Shown: piece by piece, positions 17,039 through 26,368 of the stretch
Numbering within the stretch: the stretch's first letter is position 1
How the letters are laid out: each line of letters opens with the position of its first letter
Made by a program: the position numbers and the translations under genes
Notes under the pieces: generated by a model
Seen by the model: the letters and a program-made list of their open reading frames with translations, nothing else
The model's database searches: none
What the model was told of the DNA's origin: nothing
DNA from: Thermococcus sp. M39
Lineage (GTDB): Archaea > Methanobacteriota_B > Thermococci > Thermococcales > Thermococcaceae
Direction: 5' to 3'
Length of the DNA: 64,000 bases
Assembly (NCBI RefSeq): GCF_012027325.1
Contig: NZ_SNUG01000001.1
Coordinates: forward strand, 434,001 to 498,000

Positions 17039-17845
17039 TCAGTATCTCATTCTCGGATTATATTCAAGAATTATTTCGCCATTCTTGAAAACTCTAATCA
17101 CCCCACTCTCTGAGAGTGTTATGGCCGTTGCTTTTGTTTTCTTTGAGATACTGGCAGCAGCTAGATGCCTGCTTCCTAATCCCGGTGGCAAATGGACATC
17201 AAGTTTTTTTGGATTAACATCTAGGTATCTGCCTGCTGCTAAGATTCTCCCAGTGCTGCTTATAATAAAGGCCCCATCGAGCATAGCAAATTCCTTGATT
17301 ATCCCTTTTACATTTTTGTCCAAAACATTCAGTCTATGTTCTTTAAAAGGATTTGGAATAATCTGATGGGAATGTTTTAGGACATTTTTGGTGTCTCCAA
17401 CTACAAATATTGTTCCCACCGGGTAGCCTTCTTTTCCTTCTAGGCTAAGCTCTACCGCTATCTCAAGTAGCCTTTGGAGAACTGTTTGGGCTTCCTCAAA
17501 GAAGCCTTTTATAGTAGCTATTCCTTTTTTAACTGTTCTTACTCCAAGAGTGTTTGGGGTAACGTAAACAAAGGTTTCTCCATCAGAAATGATGTTGTTT
17601 TCAATAAGAAACGCAGAAACAAGGTTTATAACGTTCTTTATTCCTAGAGAAAGGGGTAAAGGGATTTTTTTAATTCTAGGATTAGATACATCGAAATCTT
17701 TCCCGACTACTATTACTGGCACATCTAATTCAGGGAGTTCTCCTTCAAAGGAAGGTATTATTATGACCAGTGCTCTAGCATCGACTTCGTTAATAATCTC
17801 CAAGGCTTTATTGATGAGAAGTTTGGTATGCCTTCCTTTATCCAT
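17039..17845 (-). CDS. dacZ: diadenylate cyclase (DisA_N/DacZ-like), c-di-AMP synthase
   Basis: A 268-residue soluble protein whose C-terminal half carries the DisA_N (DAC) domain: DGAFIISSTGRILAAGRYL (the DGA motif) and GLGSRHLAAASISKK with the RH of the second motif, then AITLSESGVIRVFKNGE. In bacterial enzymes the second motif reads RHR, here RHL. Archaeal DacZ proteins with this architecture make cyclic di-AMP. The N-terminal 130 residues would be the archaeal regulatory or PK-like domain. It is convergent with the nucleotidyltransferase gene. Confidence 0.8.
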   Translation of the reverse strand: MDKGRHTKLLINKALEIINEVDARALVIIIPSFEGELPELDVPVIVVGKDFDVSNPRIKKIPLPLSLGIKNVINLVSAFLIENNIISDGETFVYVTPNTLGVRTVKKGIATIKGFFEEAQTVLQRLLEIAVELSLEGKEGYPVGTIFVVGDTKNVLKHSHQIIPNPFKEHRLNVLDKNVKGIIKEFAMLDGAFIISSTGRILAAGRYLDVNPKKLDVHLPPGLGSRHLAAASISKKTKATAITLSESGVIRVFKNGEIILEYNPRMRY

Positions 17846-17995
17846 CTTTACACCTATTTATAGCATTTCTAGAGGATATTTATAAAGTTGTTTGTTTGAA
17901 AAATCATTTTGTGTCCTTATGGAAAACGTTTAATAGTTTGGATAACATACGAATTAGTAGAAGTGTGCTCTAAAAACACTACTCGTGGTGAGAGC

Positions 17996-18529
17996 ATGAA
18001 AATCGTAGTTGCAATAACTGGGGCCAGCGGAGTAATTTATGGGCTTCGACTCATAGAAACGCTGAGGGAGTTGGGTCATGATGTTATTACAGTTGCGTCA
18101 AAAACGGGTTTGGCAGTAATTCGCCATGAAGTTGGGATTGACTTTAGGCCAGATTATGGGGAAAATGACCTTTTTGCACCAATTGCTTCTGGCTCATATA
18201 AGTTTGATGCCGTTGTAATTGCTCCATGTTCAATGAAAACATTAAGTGCTATAGCCAATGGTTACGCTGACAACTTGATAACTAGGGTTGCGGATGTGGC
18301 TTTAAAGGAGAGGAGAAAGCTAGTCTTGCTGGTTAGGGAGACTCCTTTGAATCTGATCCATATTGAAAACATGTTGAAAATTACCCAAGCAGGAGGCATT
18401 ATCATGCCAGCATCTCCAGGATTTTATCATAATCCTAAAAATTTAGACGATATGATAAACTTTATAATTGGTAAAATCTTAGACATTTTGGGTATCAGTC
18501 ATAACTTATACAAAAGGTGGGGGGGATAA
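17996..18529 (+). CDS. ubiX: UbiX-like flavin prenyltransferase
   Basis: A 177-residue flavoprotein that transfers dimethylallyl to FMN to make prenyl-FMN for UbiD-type decarboxylases. Visible: [19 protein letters not shown] for FMN binding, [20 protein letters not shown], and [20 protein letters not shown] with PASPGFY near the end. The ATG at 17996 follows GGTGAGAGC; the frame opens 29 codons earlier with no ribosome site. No ubiD lies in this window. It leads an operon with an Lrp regulator and a CYTH protein. Confidence 0.93.
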   Translation: MKIVVAITGASGVIYGLRLIETLRELGHDVITVASKTGLAVIRHEVGIDFRPDYGENDLFAPIASGSYKFDAVVIAPCSMKTLSAIANGYADNLITRVADVALKERRKLVLLVRETPLNLIHIENMLKITQAGGIIMPASPGFYHNPKNLDDMINFIIGKILDILGISHNLYKRWGG

Positions 18530-18530
18530 A

Positions 18531-19013
18531 ATGTTACAGCTTGATGATTTGGACAGGGCAATATTGAAACTTCTTAAAGAGGATGCTAGGTTGACTATTT
18601 CTGAGATCAGCGAAAGACTAAACAAGCCAGAGTCCACTATACACTTTAGGATTAAAAAACTTCAAGAGAGAGGAATAATAGAGAGATACACGATTATTCT
18701 TGGAGAAAGCCTTAGACCTAAACACGTTGCTTTCCTAATCTTAAGAGTTGAGAAGCCCGTTATCGAGGACTTCCTTGAGAGGTATCTCGAATATATAACA
18801 AAGACCCTTGCAATGTTGCCAAATGTTCTCATGGTTGCTAAGAGTGAAGAAGACAAGATTGTCGCCCTAGTCGGAGAAGAAACCCAAGAAAAGCTCGATA
18901 AGTTCATAGAGGACAACATAAGGAGCATACCGACTCTAAAAGAAGTGTTGGTATTCCCAATTAGGACATTCAAGAAGGGTGAGGAAATCATTGGATTTCT
19001 CGCGGGGATTTAA
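18531..19013 (+). CDS. Lrp/AsnC family transcription regulator
   Basis: A 160-residue protein with the classical Lrp N-terminus: LDDLDRAILKLLKEDARLTI, then the helix-turn-helix ISERLNKPESTIHFRIKKL and ERGIIERYT. The C-terminal alpha/beta region is the RAM-like oligomerisation and effector domain. The start lies one base after the ubiX stop behind a GGGGGG tract, so the gene is co-transcribed. The effector is unknown. Confidence 0.9.
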   Translation: MLQLDDLDRAILKLLKEDARLTISEISERLNKPESTIHFRIKKLQERGIIERYTIILGESLRPKHVAFLILRVEKPVIEDFLERYLEYITKTLAMLPNVLMVAKSEEDKIVALVGEETQEKLDKFIEDNIRSIPTLKEVLVFPIRTFKKGEEIIGFLAGI

Positions 19014-19535
19014 ATGGAGATCGAGATAAAATTTAGGGTTAATCTAGATGAAATTAAAAAGAAAATTGAAGCTCTTGGAGCTGAATTTGTAGGAGAAGAG
19101 ATTCAAGAAGATTTGTATTTCTCCCTCTCTCCAAAACGACTTTTAAGAATCAGACGGATTGTTAATCTAAATGAAGTCATTCTCGGATACAAAGATATTA
19201 AGGATGAGAAAAATGAGGAGTTCGATGAAATTGAAGTGAAAGTCGAAGATTTTGAAAAGATGAAGATCATTCTAAAGCGCTTAGGATTTAAGGAAGATGT
19301 GTGGGTTAAGAAACATCGGTATGTTTACAAACTCGGTGATGTGACTTTTGAGCTCAATCACGTTGAAGGACTTGGGGATTTTCTTGACATAGAGGTTATG
19401 AGCGATGATATTGAAAAAGCCAAGAAAAGGATTTGGGAAGTTGCAAAGCTGTTAGGATTAAGCAAAGAAGATGTAGAGCCAAGACTATATCAAGAGATGC
19501 TTAAAGAATTACCCAAATATGTACAGAAAGAGTAA
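19014..19535 (+). CDS. CYTH domain protein (class IV adenylate cyclase/thiamine triphosphatase-like)
   Basis: A 173-residue protein that starts with the CYTH signature MEIEIKFRV (ExExK) and has paired basic and acidic strands: RLLRIRRI, ILGYKD, FDEIEVKVEDFEKM, VWVKKHRYVYKLGDVTFELNHVEG (in pieces), LGDFLDIEVM. The tunnel fold hydrolyses or cyclises triphosphate-bearing substrates with Mg2+. Archaeal members are often named CyaB, but the substrate is unproven. Its ATG follows the Lrp stop immediately. Confidence 0.85.
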   Translation: MEIEIKFRVNLDEIKKKIEALGAEFVGEEIQEDLYFSLSPKRLLRIRRIVNLNEVILGYKDIKDEKNEEFDEIEVKVEDFEKMKIILKRLGFKEDVWVKKHRYVYKLGDVTFELNHVEGLGDFLDIEVMSDDIEKAKKRIWEVAKLLGLSKEDVEPRLYQEMLKELPKYVQKE

Positions 19536-19572
19536 AATATTTCTTCTTTGGAATTTTATATGGTGACAAGGC

Positions 19573-20007
19573 ATGAGAATTAAGAAAGGCCAAGGCTCTC
19601 TTGAGTATCTTTTTGTTGTTGCTTTAGTGATTATTATTGTTGCTATTGGAGTTAGGTATCTTAAAGGAGCCGCTAAAGAGGTGCCTCATTATAATGAAAT
19701 AACTCTAAATCCAGGGCTTTTTAACAACATAACTGCCGATTATGGAGATATAAAAGTTGAGGCTTATTTAGTAGATAATGGCGATGGAACATACAAAGTG
19801 GAGTACAAAATCTGGGCAATAACGACACCTATAAGAAAAGCCCAGTTGGCACTAATATGCATGAATAAACCACCTAATGTGGCAGGGTATCAGGTGATAA
19901 CACATGAAGGTCTACTTACACCGGTAAATTATTGGGCTAATTATTGGACTCCCGTTCCAGAGGAGTATTTTCCTTGTGAGATAAGATTCTATATTTGGAA
20001 GGAGTAA
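19573..20007 (+). CDS. class III signal peptide-containing pilin-like protein
   Basis: A 144-residue exported protein. The N-terminus MRIKKGQGSLEYLFVVAL matches the euryarchaeal class III signal peptide: a short basic leader, the conserved QGSLE at the cleavage point, then a single hydrophobic helix. Such proteins are processed by the EppA/FlaK-type peptidase and assemble into type IV-like pili. The remaining 110 residues form a beta-rich head with two cysteines (ALICMN and FPCEIR). A GGTGACAAGG site precedes the ATG. It is followed closely by a secreted glycosidase-like gene. Confidence 0.8.
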   Translation: MRIKKGQGSLEYLFVVALVIIIVAIGVRYLKGAAKEVPHYNEITLNPGLFNNITADYGDIKVEAYLVDNGDGTYKVEYKIWAITTPIRKAQLALICMNKPPNVAGYQVITHEGLLTPVNYWANYWTPVPEEYFPCEIRFYIWKE

Positions 20008-20018
20008 AGTGATGCCAA

Positions 20019-20960
20019 ATGAAAGGATACTTAACTTTTATGACCTTTGTTTTTATATCCCTTCAGACTCTTGTTTATGCAAGCTTTGCAGTTTATTATG
20101 GTGATGTATCCCCTTCCAATGTAAATGAACTCTCAAAGTTCAATCTCCTTATTCTTTCTCCTTTAGTGGAAGAAAACTATATCAAAGAGCTGAAAGCCAA
20201 AAACGTAACCGTTGTGGGTTATTTAAGCCTAGCAACTATCGGCGACTGGGAGCCTTGGGCTGAGGAAGTTCCTGATAGTATAATAATAGGACATTGGGAA
20301 ACATGGGATGAGAAAGAAGTTGACTTTTCCTCTCCACAGTGGAGAGACATAGTTCTCAATAAAGCTGTCCCGTATATCCTCTCAAAAGGTTTTGATGGTG
20401 TCTTTTTGGACAATTTGGACTACGTTGATAAGTATCCCGAAAAGAGAGAAGCAATGGTCGAACTCATTAAAGCAATTCGTGAAAAATATCCTGATATAGT
20501 TATTGTAGCAAACAGAGGCTTTTCAATAACCAAAGAAATTGCTCCCTATGTTGATTACATCCTCTTTGAGGATTTCATAACTTATTATGATTTCAATGAC
20601 AATAAATACAAGATTTATCAAGATGCCGACTTGCAGTGGGTTCTTGCTCAAGCCGAAATGCTGAAGAAGCTGAATGTTAAAGTCTTGGCTTTAAGCTATG
20701 TGGATTTAGACAATGAGAAGCAGGTAGAAGAATTTTCCAAAGTCGTTTGCAAATATGCAGATAAATACGGCTTTGAAGTTTATATGGCCGATATAACCCT
20801 TCAGAGAATTGGATTTAACCCGTGTGAGAACTTCACAAAAAGCCAAGTTGCTTCAAGTGAGACAAAAATTGAGGGAGAAAATAAAAATATCTGCGGGTCG
20901 GGAGCAATTTTGCTAGTAGTACTTCTTCCGCACTCACTTAGAGAACTCATCTTGCGGTAG
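20019..20960 (+). CDS. secreted GH114/TM1410-like endo-glycosidase family protein with CGP-CTERM-like tail
   Basis: A 313-residue protein. A signal peptide covers residues 1-22. The body is a TIM-barrel of the endo-alpha-1,4-polygalactosaminidase-like family: FAVYYGDVSP, VVGYLSLATIGDWEPW, GFDGVFLDNLDYVDKYP and DYILFEDFITYYDF, with acidic residues at the family's catalytic places. The tail, ICGSGAILLVVLLP then HSLRELILR, resembles the Thermococcales CGP-CTERM sorting signal, with Ser in place of Pro. It sits 11 bases behind the pilin-like gene and overlaps the convergent ychF by 14 bases. Confidence 0.75.
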   Translation: MKGYLTFMTFVFISLQTLVYASFAVYYGDVSPSNVNELSKFNLLILSPLVEENYIKELKAKNVTVVGYLSLATIGDWEPWAEEVPDSIIIGHWETWDEKEVDFSSPQWRDIVLNKAVPYILSKGFDGVFLDNLDYVDKYPEKREAMVELIKAIREKYPDIVIVANRGFSITKEIAPYVDYILFEDFITYYDFNDNKYKIYQDADLQWVLAQAEMLKKLNVKVLALSYVDLDNEKQVEEFSKVVCKYADKYGFEVYMADITLQRIGFNPCENFTKSQVASSETKIEGENKNICGSGAILLVVLLPHSLRELILR

Positions 20961-22140
20961 CTACAATTTTTATAATGTCGTTGAATTGAAGCTCATAGTC
21001 TTCCCCTACTCTTCTGTGTGTTCTTGCATTTATTGCATAGAGAAATGTCTTCCCTAGATCGGTGTGCACTTTAAATGCTAAGTCCCTCGGCGTTGAGCCT
21101 TTCTTCATTAAGAACACGTGAGGCAAAACGTTTCCAAAGCTGTCAGTCATCTTATTCTCGTCCTCAACGGGATAAACTGGAATCAACTGCAGTAATTCAA
21201 AAACAGCTTTGTTGATGACCTCTTGAACTCCCGTTGAGCCAAATCTCTCGAGGACTTTCTCTTTGATAAGCTCCAACGCTTTCTGCTGCTTTGAGCTGAG
21301 GGGTTTTAAAATTTTGAAATCGCTTTGACCGGGGAGATAATCTATGTAGCCAGCTTTCGCTGCCTTTCTAAGCGTTAACTCAGCGACAGCTGAAGTTGGT
21401 ACGACAATATAGCCTCTTTTCTTCCCTTCTTCGATAAGTCTCTTTATTTGTTCATCGCTTGCCGTATCTGCTTTGTTTGCCGCTATTATGATTGGCTTAT
21501 TTATTCTCCTAAGTTCGCTGACAAAGTTATACAAATCTTCATCGCTCCATTTGGTTGGGTCATTGCTTAAGTTTGTTTTGTGCAAAGCTTCAAGGACATC
21601 TTCCTCACTGACCCCAATTCCAGTCAGTTGCTCTGCAATGGCTCTTGCGAGATTTAGATGTTGAAGTTTAACCCTTTTAGCAAATTTATCCCAATTCTTC
21701 TTTAAAATTCCATAGATCCAGTAGTTTATCTCTTTCTCCAGAAATTCAATATCTTCAACGGGATCATGGTAATCTGTGGGCTGTCCTTCAGCATCAGTCT
21801 TTCCGCTTGCATCAATGATATGAATCAACGCTGAGGCCATTCTTAGGTCATCTAAAAATTTGTTTCCTAGACCCCTTCCCTCATGTGCACCGGGTACAAG
21901 TCCAGCTACGTCAATCATCTTTATTGGAATCAAGGCTAACCGGTCTCTATACTCGTAGTTCTGTGGATTTGGAACACAGCCAAGCTCTTTGCATGGATGC
22001 TCTGCTATAACATGACTCACTCCAACGTTCGCCTCAATAGTAGTGAATGGATAATTGGCTATCTGAACATCTACTAAAGTTGCTGCAGAGAAAAAGGTTG
22101 ATTTTCCCACATTTGGCTTTCCGACTACACCGATCTCCAT
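20947..22140 (-). CDS. ychF: YchF/OLA1-type GTPase/ATPase
   Basis: A 397-residue TRAFAC-class P-loop NTPase of the Obg family. It starts with G1 GVVGKPNVGKSTFF and carries ANYPFTTIEANVG, G3 DVAGLVPGAHEGRGLG and NKAD. The C-terminal TGS domain ends with FLYAINARTHRRVGEDYEL. Relatives associate with ribosomes. The ATG follows GGTGATAAA. Confidence 0.95.
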   Translation of the reverse strand: MEIGVVGKPNVGKSTFFSAATLVDVQIANYPFTTIEANVGVSHVIAEHPCKELGCVPNPQNYEYRDRLALIPIKMIDVAGLVPGAHEGRGLGNKFLDDLRMASALIHIIDASGKTDAEGQPTDYHDPVEDIEFLEKEINYWIYGILKKNWDKFAKRVKLQHLNLARAIAEQLTGIGVSEEDVLEALHKTNLSNDPTKWSDEDLYNFVSELRRINKPIIIAANKADTASDEQIKRLIEEGKKRGYIVVPTSAVAELTLRKAAKAGYIDYLPGQSDFKILKPLSSKQQKALELIKEKVLERFGSTGVQEVINKAVFELLQLIPVYPVEDENKMTDSFGNVLPHVFLMKKGSTPRDLAFKVHTDLGKTFLYAINARTHRRVGEDYELQFNDIIKIVATAR

Positions 22141-22188
22141 TTTATCACCTACTTACTCTAAGCTGGTTCCAGCTTATAAAGTTGAGGA

Positions 22189-23242
22189 TTAAAAGATAAG
22201 GAATTTTCCTTTCTCCATTATCTTCTCCCCGTCAACTTCAACCGTTGGATTAAGAATGAGACAATCAAAGTGGTTCAAAGCTGGAGCATCATTATCATAG
22301 TTTGCCCCAATTGCTATATGGACTGTATTTCTGAGCTTCTCATCCTCAAGGAGCTTTCCACTCAATTTTTGCTCTCGGATTTAGTCCTATACCGAGTTCT
22401 CCCAAGTGCCATGCATTCTTAGCCAGCTCTTCTTTTCCCATTTTAAGCGCTCTTTCCTCTGCTCTCCTTATGGCCTCTTCAAGCTTTTTAGCTTCTTCTT
22501 TACCTTCAATCTTTTGCACAAAACCTTCTTTAACGTATACTTTTACAGGATTTTTGGAGAGTATACTTTTTCCCCCTAAGCCCAGAGTTCCATCAAAAAC
22601 TATCACTCCCTCACTTTTTCCAACTGCGGGAGAAATGAATACTTCTCCAGCGGGCAAGTTGCCACCTTTTCCAGGTTTTCTAAAATCACCATCGTCTCTG
22701 AATGCTTTTCTTCCTTTGATGTTAATCCACAAATCTGTTCCTTTTTCAGTTGCTACATGCACTTCTTTCCCTTTATCAAAAATTTCAGCTAAGACTTGTG
22801 CCTCATACCTAAGCCTCTCATAATCAATTGGAACAGCTCTCAGATACATGTCTACAGTGATTCCAGGGCTCCAGAAGGAGCGTATTTTTCTATCTCCCCG
22901 GAGGAGCTTTTCAAAAATGTGGGTATACTTTTGGTTGTCTCTTCCTACATATCCGATATTCAATCCAAATGCATCTTTCCCCAATTTTTTCTCAGTTATT
23001 GAGATTACTATGTCCGGTTCACTTTTTATGGCCTCAATTACACTTCGCTCTGCAAATTCAAGTGAAGTCTTTGGCTCTTGAATAATGATTGTAGGCTTAG
23101 CGTGAAATTCCCTAGCAGCATTGAAAAGGCTCAATGAAATGCCAAGAATCTCTCCGGGATTTGTTATTATCAGCACTTCTTCCCCTTTCTGAACATCTAG
23201 AACTTCACGCATGACTATCCTTGAGACCTCCTCGAGCTTCAT
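22189..23242 (-). pseudogene. M29-like leucyl aminopeptidase interrupted by a frameshift
   Basis: The main frame (23242 down to a stop at 22346) encodes about 298 residues of a thermophilic aminopeptidase family protein, with EEVLIITNPGEILG, FRDDGDFRKPGKGGNLPAGE and HLGELGIGLNPRAK. It then reads out into EWKAP and a stop. Removing a single G near 22362-22366 restores a frame that continues 56 codons to TAA at 22189 with the expected family ending: GKLLEDEKLRNTVHIAIGAN, then HFDCLILNPTVEVDGEKIM. One extra base therefore breaks the gene, by mutation or sequence error. The ATG at 23242 follows AGGTGGT. Confidence 0.8.
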
Positions 23243-23341
23243 AGAACCACCTAAAATTGGGATTCGTTTCTTCATTTAATAACAATTATGGAAGAGAAAA
23301 GCATAATTACTTTGGATTCTTAATTCCTTGGGTGGTTACTG

Positions 23342-24169
23342 ATGACAAGAATCTACACCCTTGTTGAAGATTATTCTGGTTATGAAAGTCCTTTCTTAGG
23401 TCACCATGGCATAAGTTTTCTAATTGAACACAGAGAAAAGCGCATTCTTTTTGACGTCGGACAAAGCGAAAAGCCAATTTTATACAATATGGGCATATTA
23501 GGGTTAGAGCCAGAGAGCATTGACTACATATTTTTATCACACTGCCACTATGACCATACTGGTGGCTTATTGGGGATGCTTAAAGCCATCAAAAGGAGAA
23601 TTCCAGTCATTGCACATCCTTTAATATTCAGAAGACATTTTATAACAGAGCCATATCTGAGGCATGTTGGAATTCCATTTTCAAGAGAAGAGATTGAAGA
23701 GTTAGCAGAGTTATACCTAGTGGATGAGCCGTTTCAAATCGTTGAAGATATCTATTCTACTGGGGAAATAAGGAAGAGAGAAGACTTTGAGAAAGCAACT
23801 TTGGGGCTTTATACAGTAGAAGATGGCAAACTTGTGAGGGATGAACTTTTAGATGACATGAGCTTGGTTATAAAAACCTCGCAAGGGCTGGTAGTCGTTA
23901 GCGGTTGCTCTCATGCTGGAATTGTGAGCATAATTAAGCGTGCCGTTGAAATTACAGGCATCAAGAAAGTGAGGGCAGTTATTGGGGGATTCCATCTCAT
24001 TGATGCCAGCGGTGAGAGGATAAAGCAAACTGTCAAAGCTTTCCAAGAGCTTGGTGTCGAAGAAGTTTATACGGGACATTGTACTGGACTAAAAGCAGAA
24101 GCTGAATTTTTGAAAGCTTACGGAGATAGGTTCCATAAGCTTCATAGTGGCATGGTAATTGAATTTTAG
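23342..24169 (+). CDS. metallo-beta-lactamase fold hydrolase, dihydropterin synthase-like (MJ0301 type)
   Basis: A 275-residue zinc-dependent hydrolase. The metal motif FLSHCHYDHTGGL (HxHxDH) lies near residue 65; later ligands come from VVVSGCSHAGIVSII and GGFHLIDAS with YTGHCTG. It belongs to the branch that includes the methanogen enzyme forming 7,8-dihydropterin-6-methyl-aminobenzene ribosyl phosphate. Substrate assignment by family is uncertain. The ATG follows GGTGGTTACTG. Confidence 0.8.
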   Translation: MTRIYTLVEDYSGYESPFLGHHGISFLIEHREKRILFDVGQSEKPILYNMGILGLEPESIDYIFLSHCHYDHTGGLLGMLKAIKRRIPVIAHPLIFRRHFITEPYLRHVGIPFSREEIEELAELYLVDEPFQIVEDIYSTGEIRKREDFEKATLGLYTVEDGKLVRDELLDDMSLVIKTSQGLVVVSGCSHAGIVSIIKRAVEITGIKKVRAVIGGFHLIDASGERIKQTVKAFQELGVEEVYTGHCTGLKAEAEFLKAYGDRFHKLHSGMVIEF

Positions 24170-24178
24170 GTGTTGAAA

Positions 24179-25148
24179 ATGGGGAATCCACAGATTACGC
24201 TCTTTGCATATTCAAAGGATAAATTTACGGAAAAGAGGCTTGAGAACATTGAGGAAGCCCTTAATTACACGGAATATTCTGTGGTATGGATAAACATTGA
24301 TGGTATTGCTTATCTGGATGAATTAAAGAAAACTTTTGGTCTTTATGACACCTCGATAAGGTCAATCCTCCGTTCAAAAAGCAGACCAAAAGTTGAAATT
24401 TTTGAGGATTATCTTTTTGTACTCCTCTATCAAGTCTATGAATCCTCTGGAGGATTAAAAAGGGAGAAAACTGCAATATTTCTGAAGGATAACTACGTGA
24501 TAACTCTGCAGGAAGTAAAGGGTGATGTTTTCAACCCTATAAGAGAGAGTATTAGGAAGCGAGAAGGACTTGTTAGGGAGAAAAAAGCGGATTATTTGGT
24601 TTTTCTCCTCCTTGATGCGGTAATTAACAACTATATCCCAATTTTGGATAAGATAAATGCAAAAATGGAGGCGATAGAGGATAAGATACTCCGTAACAGC
24701 GACAGAGAAATGCTCAGGAAAATTCACACAATACGCAGAAGAATCCTCTTCATGAGGCGTGCAATTTTCCCTCTCCTTGAGGTCTTTAGGGAGCTGCAGC
24801 TTGAAGGTACAAGGTTCTTTGAAGAGGACACAAGGCCATATCTTAGAGAGCTTAATGCCCCACGTTCTGGAAGTTCTTGACCTAATAGAAAGCCAGCGTG
24901 AGATGGCGAATGGTCTCATAGATATTTACTACTCCACAATCTCAATGAGAATAAATGAGATCATGAGAGTACTAACAGTAATTTCGACAATTTTCATACC
25001 TCTGACGTTCATAACTGGACTATACGGTATGAACTTCCGCTACATGCCAGAGCTGACTTGGCGTTATGGATACCCTGCAGTTCTGCTTGTTATGTTGATG
25101 ACATCACTTAGCATGCTCTATTATTTCAAAAGAAAAGGGTGGCTTTAG
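24179..25148 (+). pseudogene. corA: CorA Mg2+/Co2+ transporter broken by a small deletion
   Basis: The first frame (24179-24880) encodes the CorA cytoplasmic domain to PYLRELNAPRSGSS and then stops. The second half is in the +1 frame: HVLEVLDLIESQREMANGL, the membrane helix with STIFIPLTFITGLYGMNF (the GMN motif), and a terminal YYFKRKGWL. The family normally has about five residues (YDHTV-like) between the two joined parts, and only seven bases remain there (about 24854-24860), which shifts the frame. As written no intact pore protein is made. The last four bases overlap the convergent racemase gene. Confidence 0.8.
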
Positions 25149-25837
25149 AGATTCAGAGCAAGCTTCACAGCTTTTTCAGCTATAATATCCATTGGATCAA
25201 TTAGCGGAACCTCCAAATCCTCAGGTTTCAGCGCAACACTTACCTCAGTGCAGCCCGCAATGATGCCTTCGCTTTCCTTTTCAAGCTTTTTGGCTATCTC
25301 CAACAGGAGTTCTCTCCCAAGCTCGAACTTGTTAGCTTTGATTCCTTCGTAGATGCCTCTCATGACTTTCTCTTGCTCTTCCTCATTTGGTATTATCGCT
25401 TTTATCTCTCTCTTTTCCAGAGCTTTCTGATAAATTCCACTAGTTAATGTTCCCGTTGTTGCCAGCAGTCCAACTCGTTTAATCCCCAGCTGTTTAACAT
25501 ATTCGGCAGTTTCCTCAATCATGTTGATTAGTGGAATGTTTATTGCCTTCTGGATCTCATCGGCGAAGAAGTGTGCTGTGTTGCAGGGCATTATTATAAA
25601 ATCTGCTCCCCAGCTTTCAAGCTTTTTTGCACTGTCAATGAGTTCTGGCAGGGGATTTTCACCTTTACCGAGAATGTAAGCTGTTCTATCGGGAATTTTT
25701 GGATTGTTGTAGATTATAATCCTTGGATGGTCCTGGTCTCTTTTTGCTGGGGTTTTCAGAACTATTCTTTTAAATAGCTCAACAGTTGCCATAGGGCCCA
25801 TACCGCCAAGGATACCTATTATTTTTTCCTTCCCCAT
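25145..25837 (-). CDS. aspartate/glutamate racemase family protein
   Basis: A 230-residue cofactor-independent racemase. Two catalytic cysteines lie in family contexts: [15 protein letters not shown] and [12 protein letters not shown]. The N-terminal [18 protein letters not shown] and [15 protein letters not shown] are typical of aspartate racemase. The substrate could be Asp or Glu. The ATG at 25837 follows GAGTGGT; a GTG three codons upstream is less likely. Confidence 0.92.
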   Translation of the reverse strand: MGKEKIIGILGGMGPMATVELFKRIVLKTPAKRDQDHPRIIIYNNPKIPDRTAYILGKGENPLPELIDSAKKLESWGADFIIMPCNTAHFFADEIQKAINIPLINMIEETAEYVKQLGIKRVGLLATTGTLTSGIYQKALEKREIKAIIPNEEEQEKVMRGIYEGIKANKFELGRELLLEIAKKLEKESEGIIAGCTEVSVALKPEDLEVPLIDPMDIIAEKAVKLALNL

Positions 25838-25846
25838 TTTAACCAC

Positions 25847-26368
25847 TCAGCTTTTTGCATATTTGAGTTTGCCTTCTTTCCACTCAATATAACGCGCCAT
25901 AATAAACAGCAAGTCACCTAGGCGGTTGAGATATTTTAGGGCATCTTCGCCAAATCCATATTCCAAAAGGAGCCTTGCAACTTTTCTTTCTGCCCTTCTC
26001 ACAACAGCTCTGCAGACGTCAAGTTTTGCGCTCGCTATTGTTGAGCCAGGGATTACAAAAGATTTCAGCTGGACTTCCTCTTCGAATTTTTTAATTAACC
26101 CTTCTATCTCCTCTATCTCCCTCTCCCTAATCTTCTTGTATTTGCCTTTGCTTGCTATCTCTGCCATGAGAGAATACAGGTCAACTTGAATTTTCTCTAC
26201 AATGGCTCTAAGCTCCTCATCCCCAATGTAGTGCTTTGCTTCTCCAAGAAAAGAGCTTGCTTCATCAATTGCCCCGTTGGCTTCAATAATCGGTGAGAAC
26301 TTTGCCAGCCTTTCCCCAGTGAAAATTCCAGTTGTTCCCTTATCACCAGTTTTTGTTGTGATTGGCAT
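25847..26368 (-). CDS. cob(I)yrinic acid a,c-diamide adenosyltransferase, PduO type
   Basis: A 173-residue ATP:corrinoid adenosyltransferase that makes the adenosyl form of cobamides. The ATP-binding N-terminus TTKTGDKGTTGIFTGERL and the conserved IEANGAIDEASSFLG, CRAVVRRAERKVA and KYLNRLGDLLFIMAR are all present. It sits ten bases upstream of the racemase gene on the same strand. The ATG follows GGTGATTAT. Confidence 0.94.
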   Translation of the reverse strand: MPITTKTGDKGTTGIFTGERLAKFSPIIEANGAIDEASSFLGEAKHYIGDEELRAIVEKIQVDLYSLMAEIASKGKYKKIREREIEEIEGLIKKFEEEVQLKSFVIPGSTIASAKLDVCRAVVRRAERKVARLLLEYGFGEDALKYLNRLGDLLFIMARYIEWKEGKLKYAKS

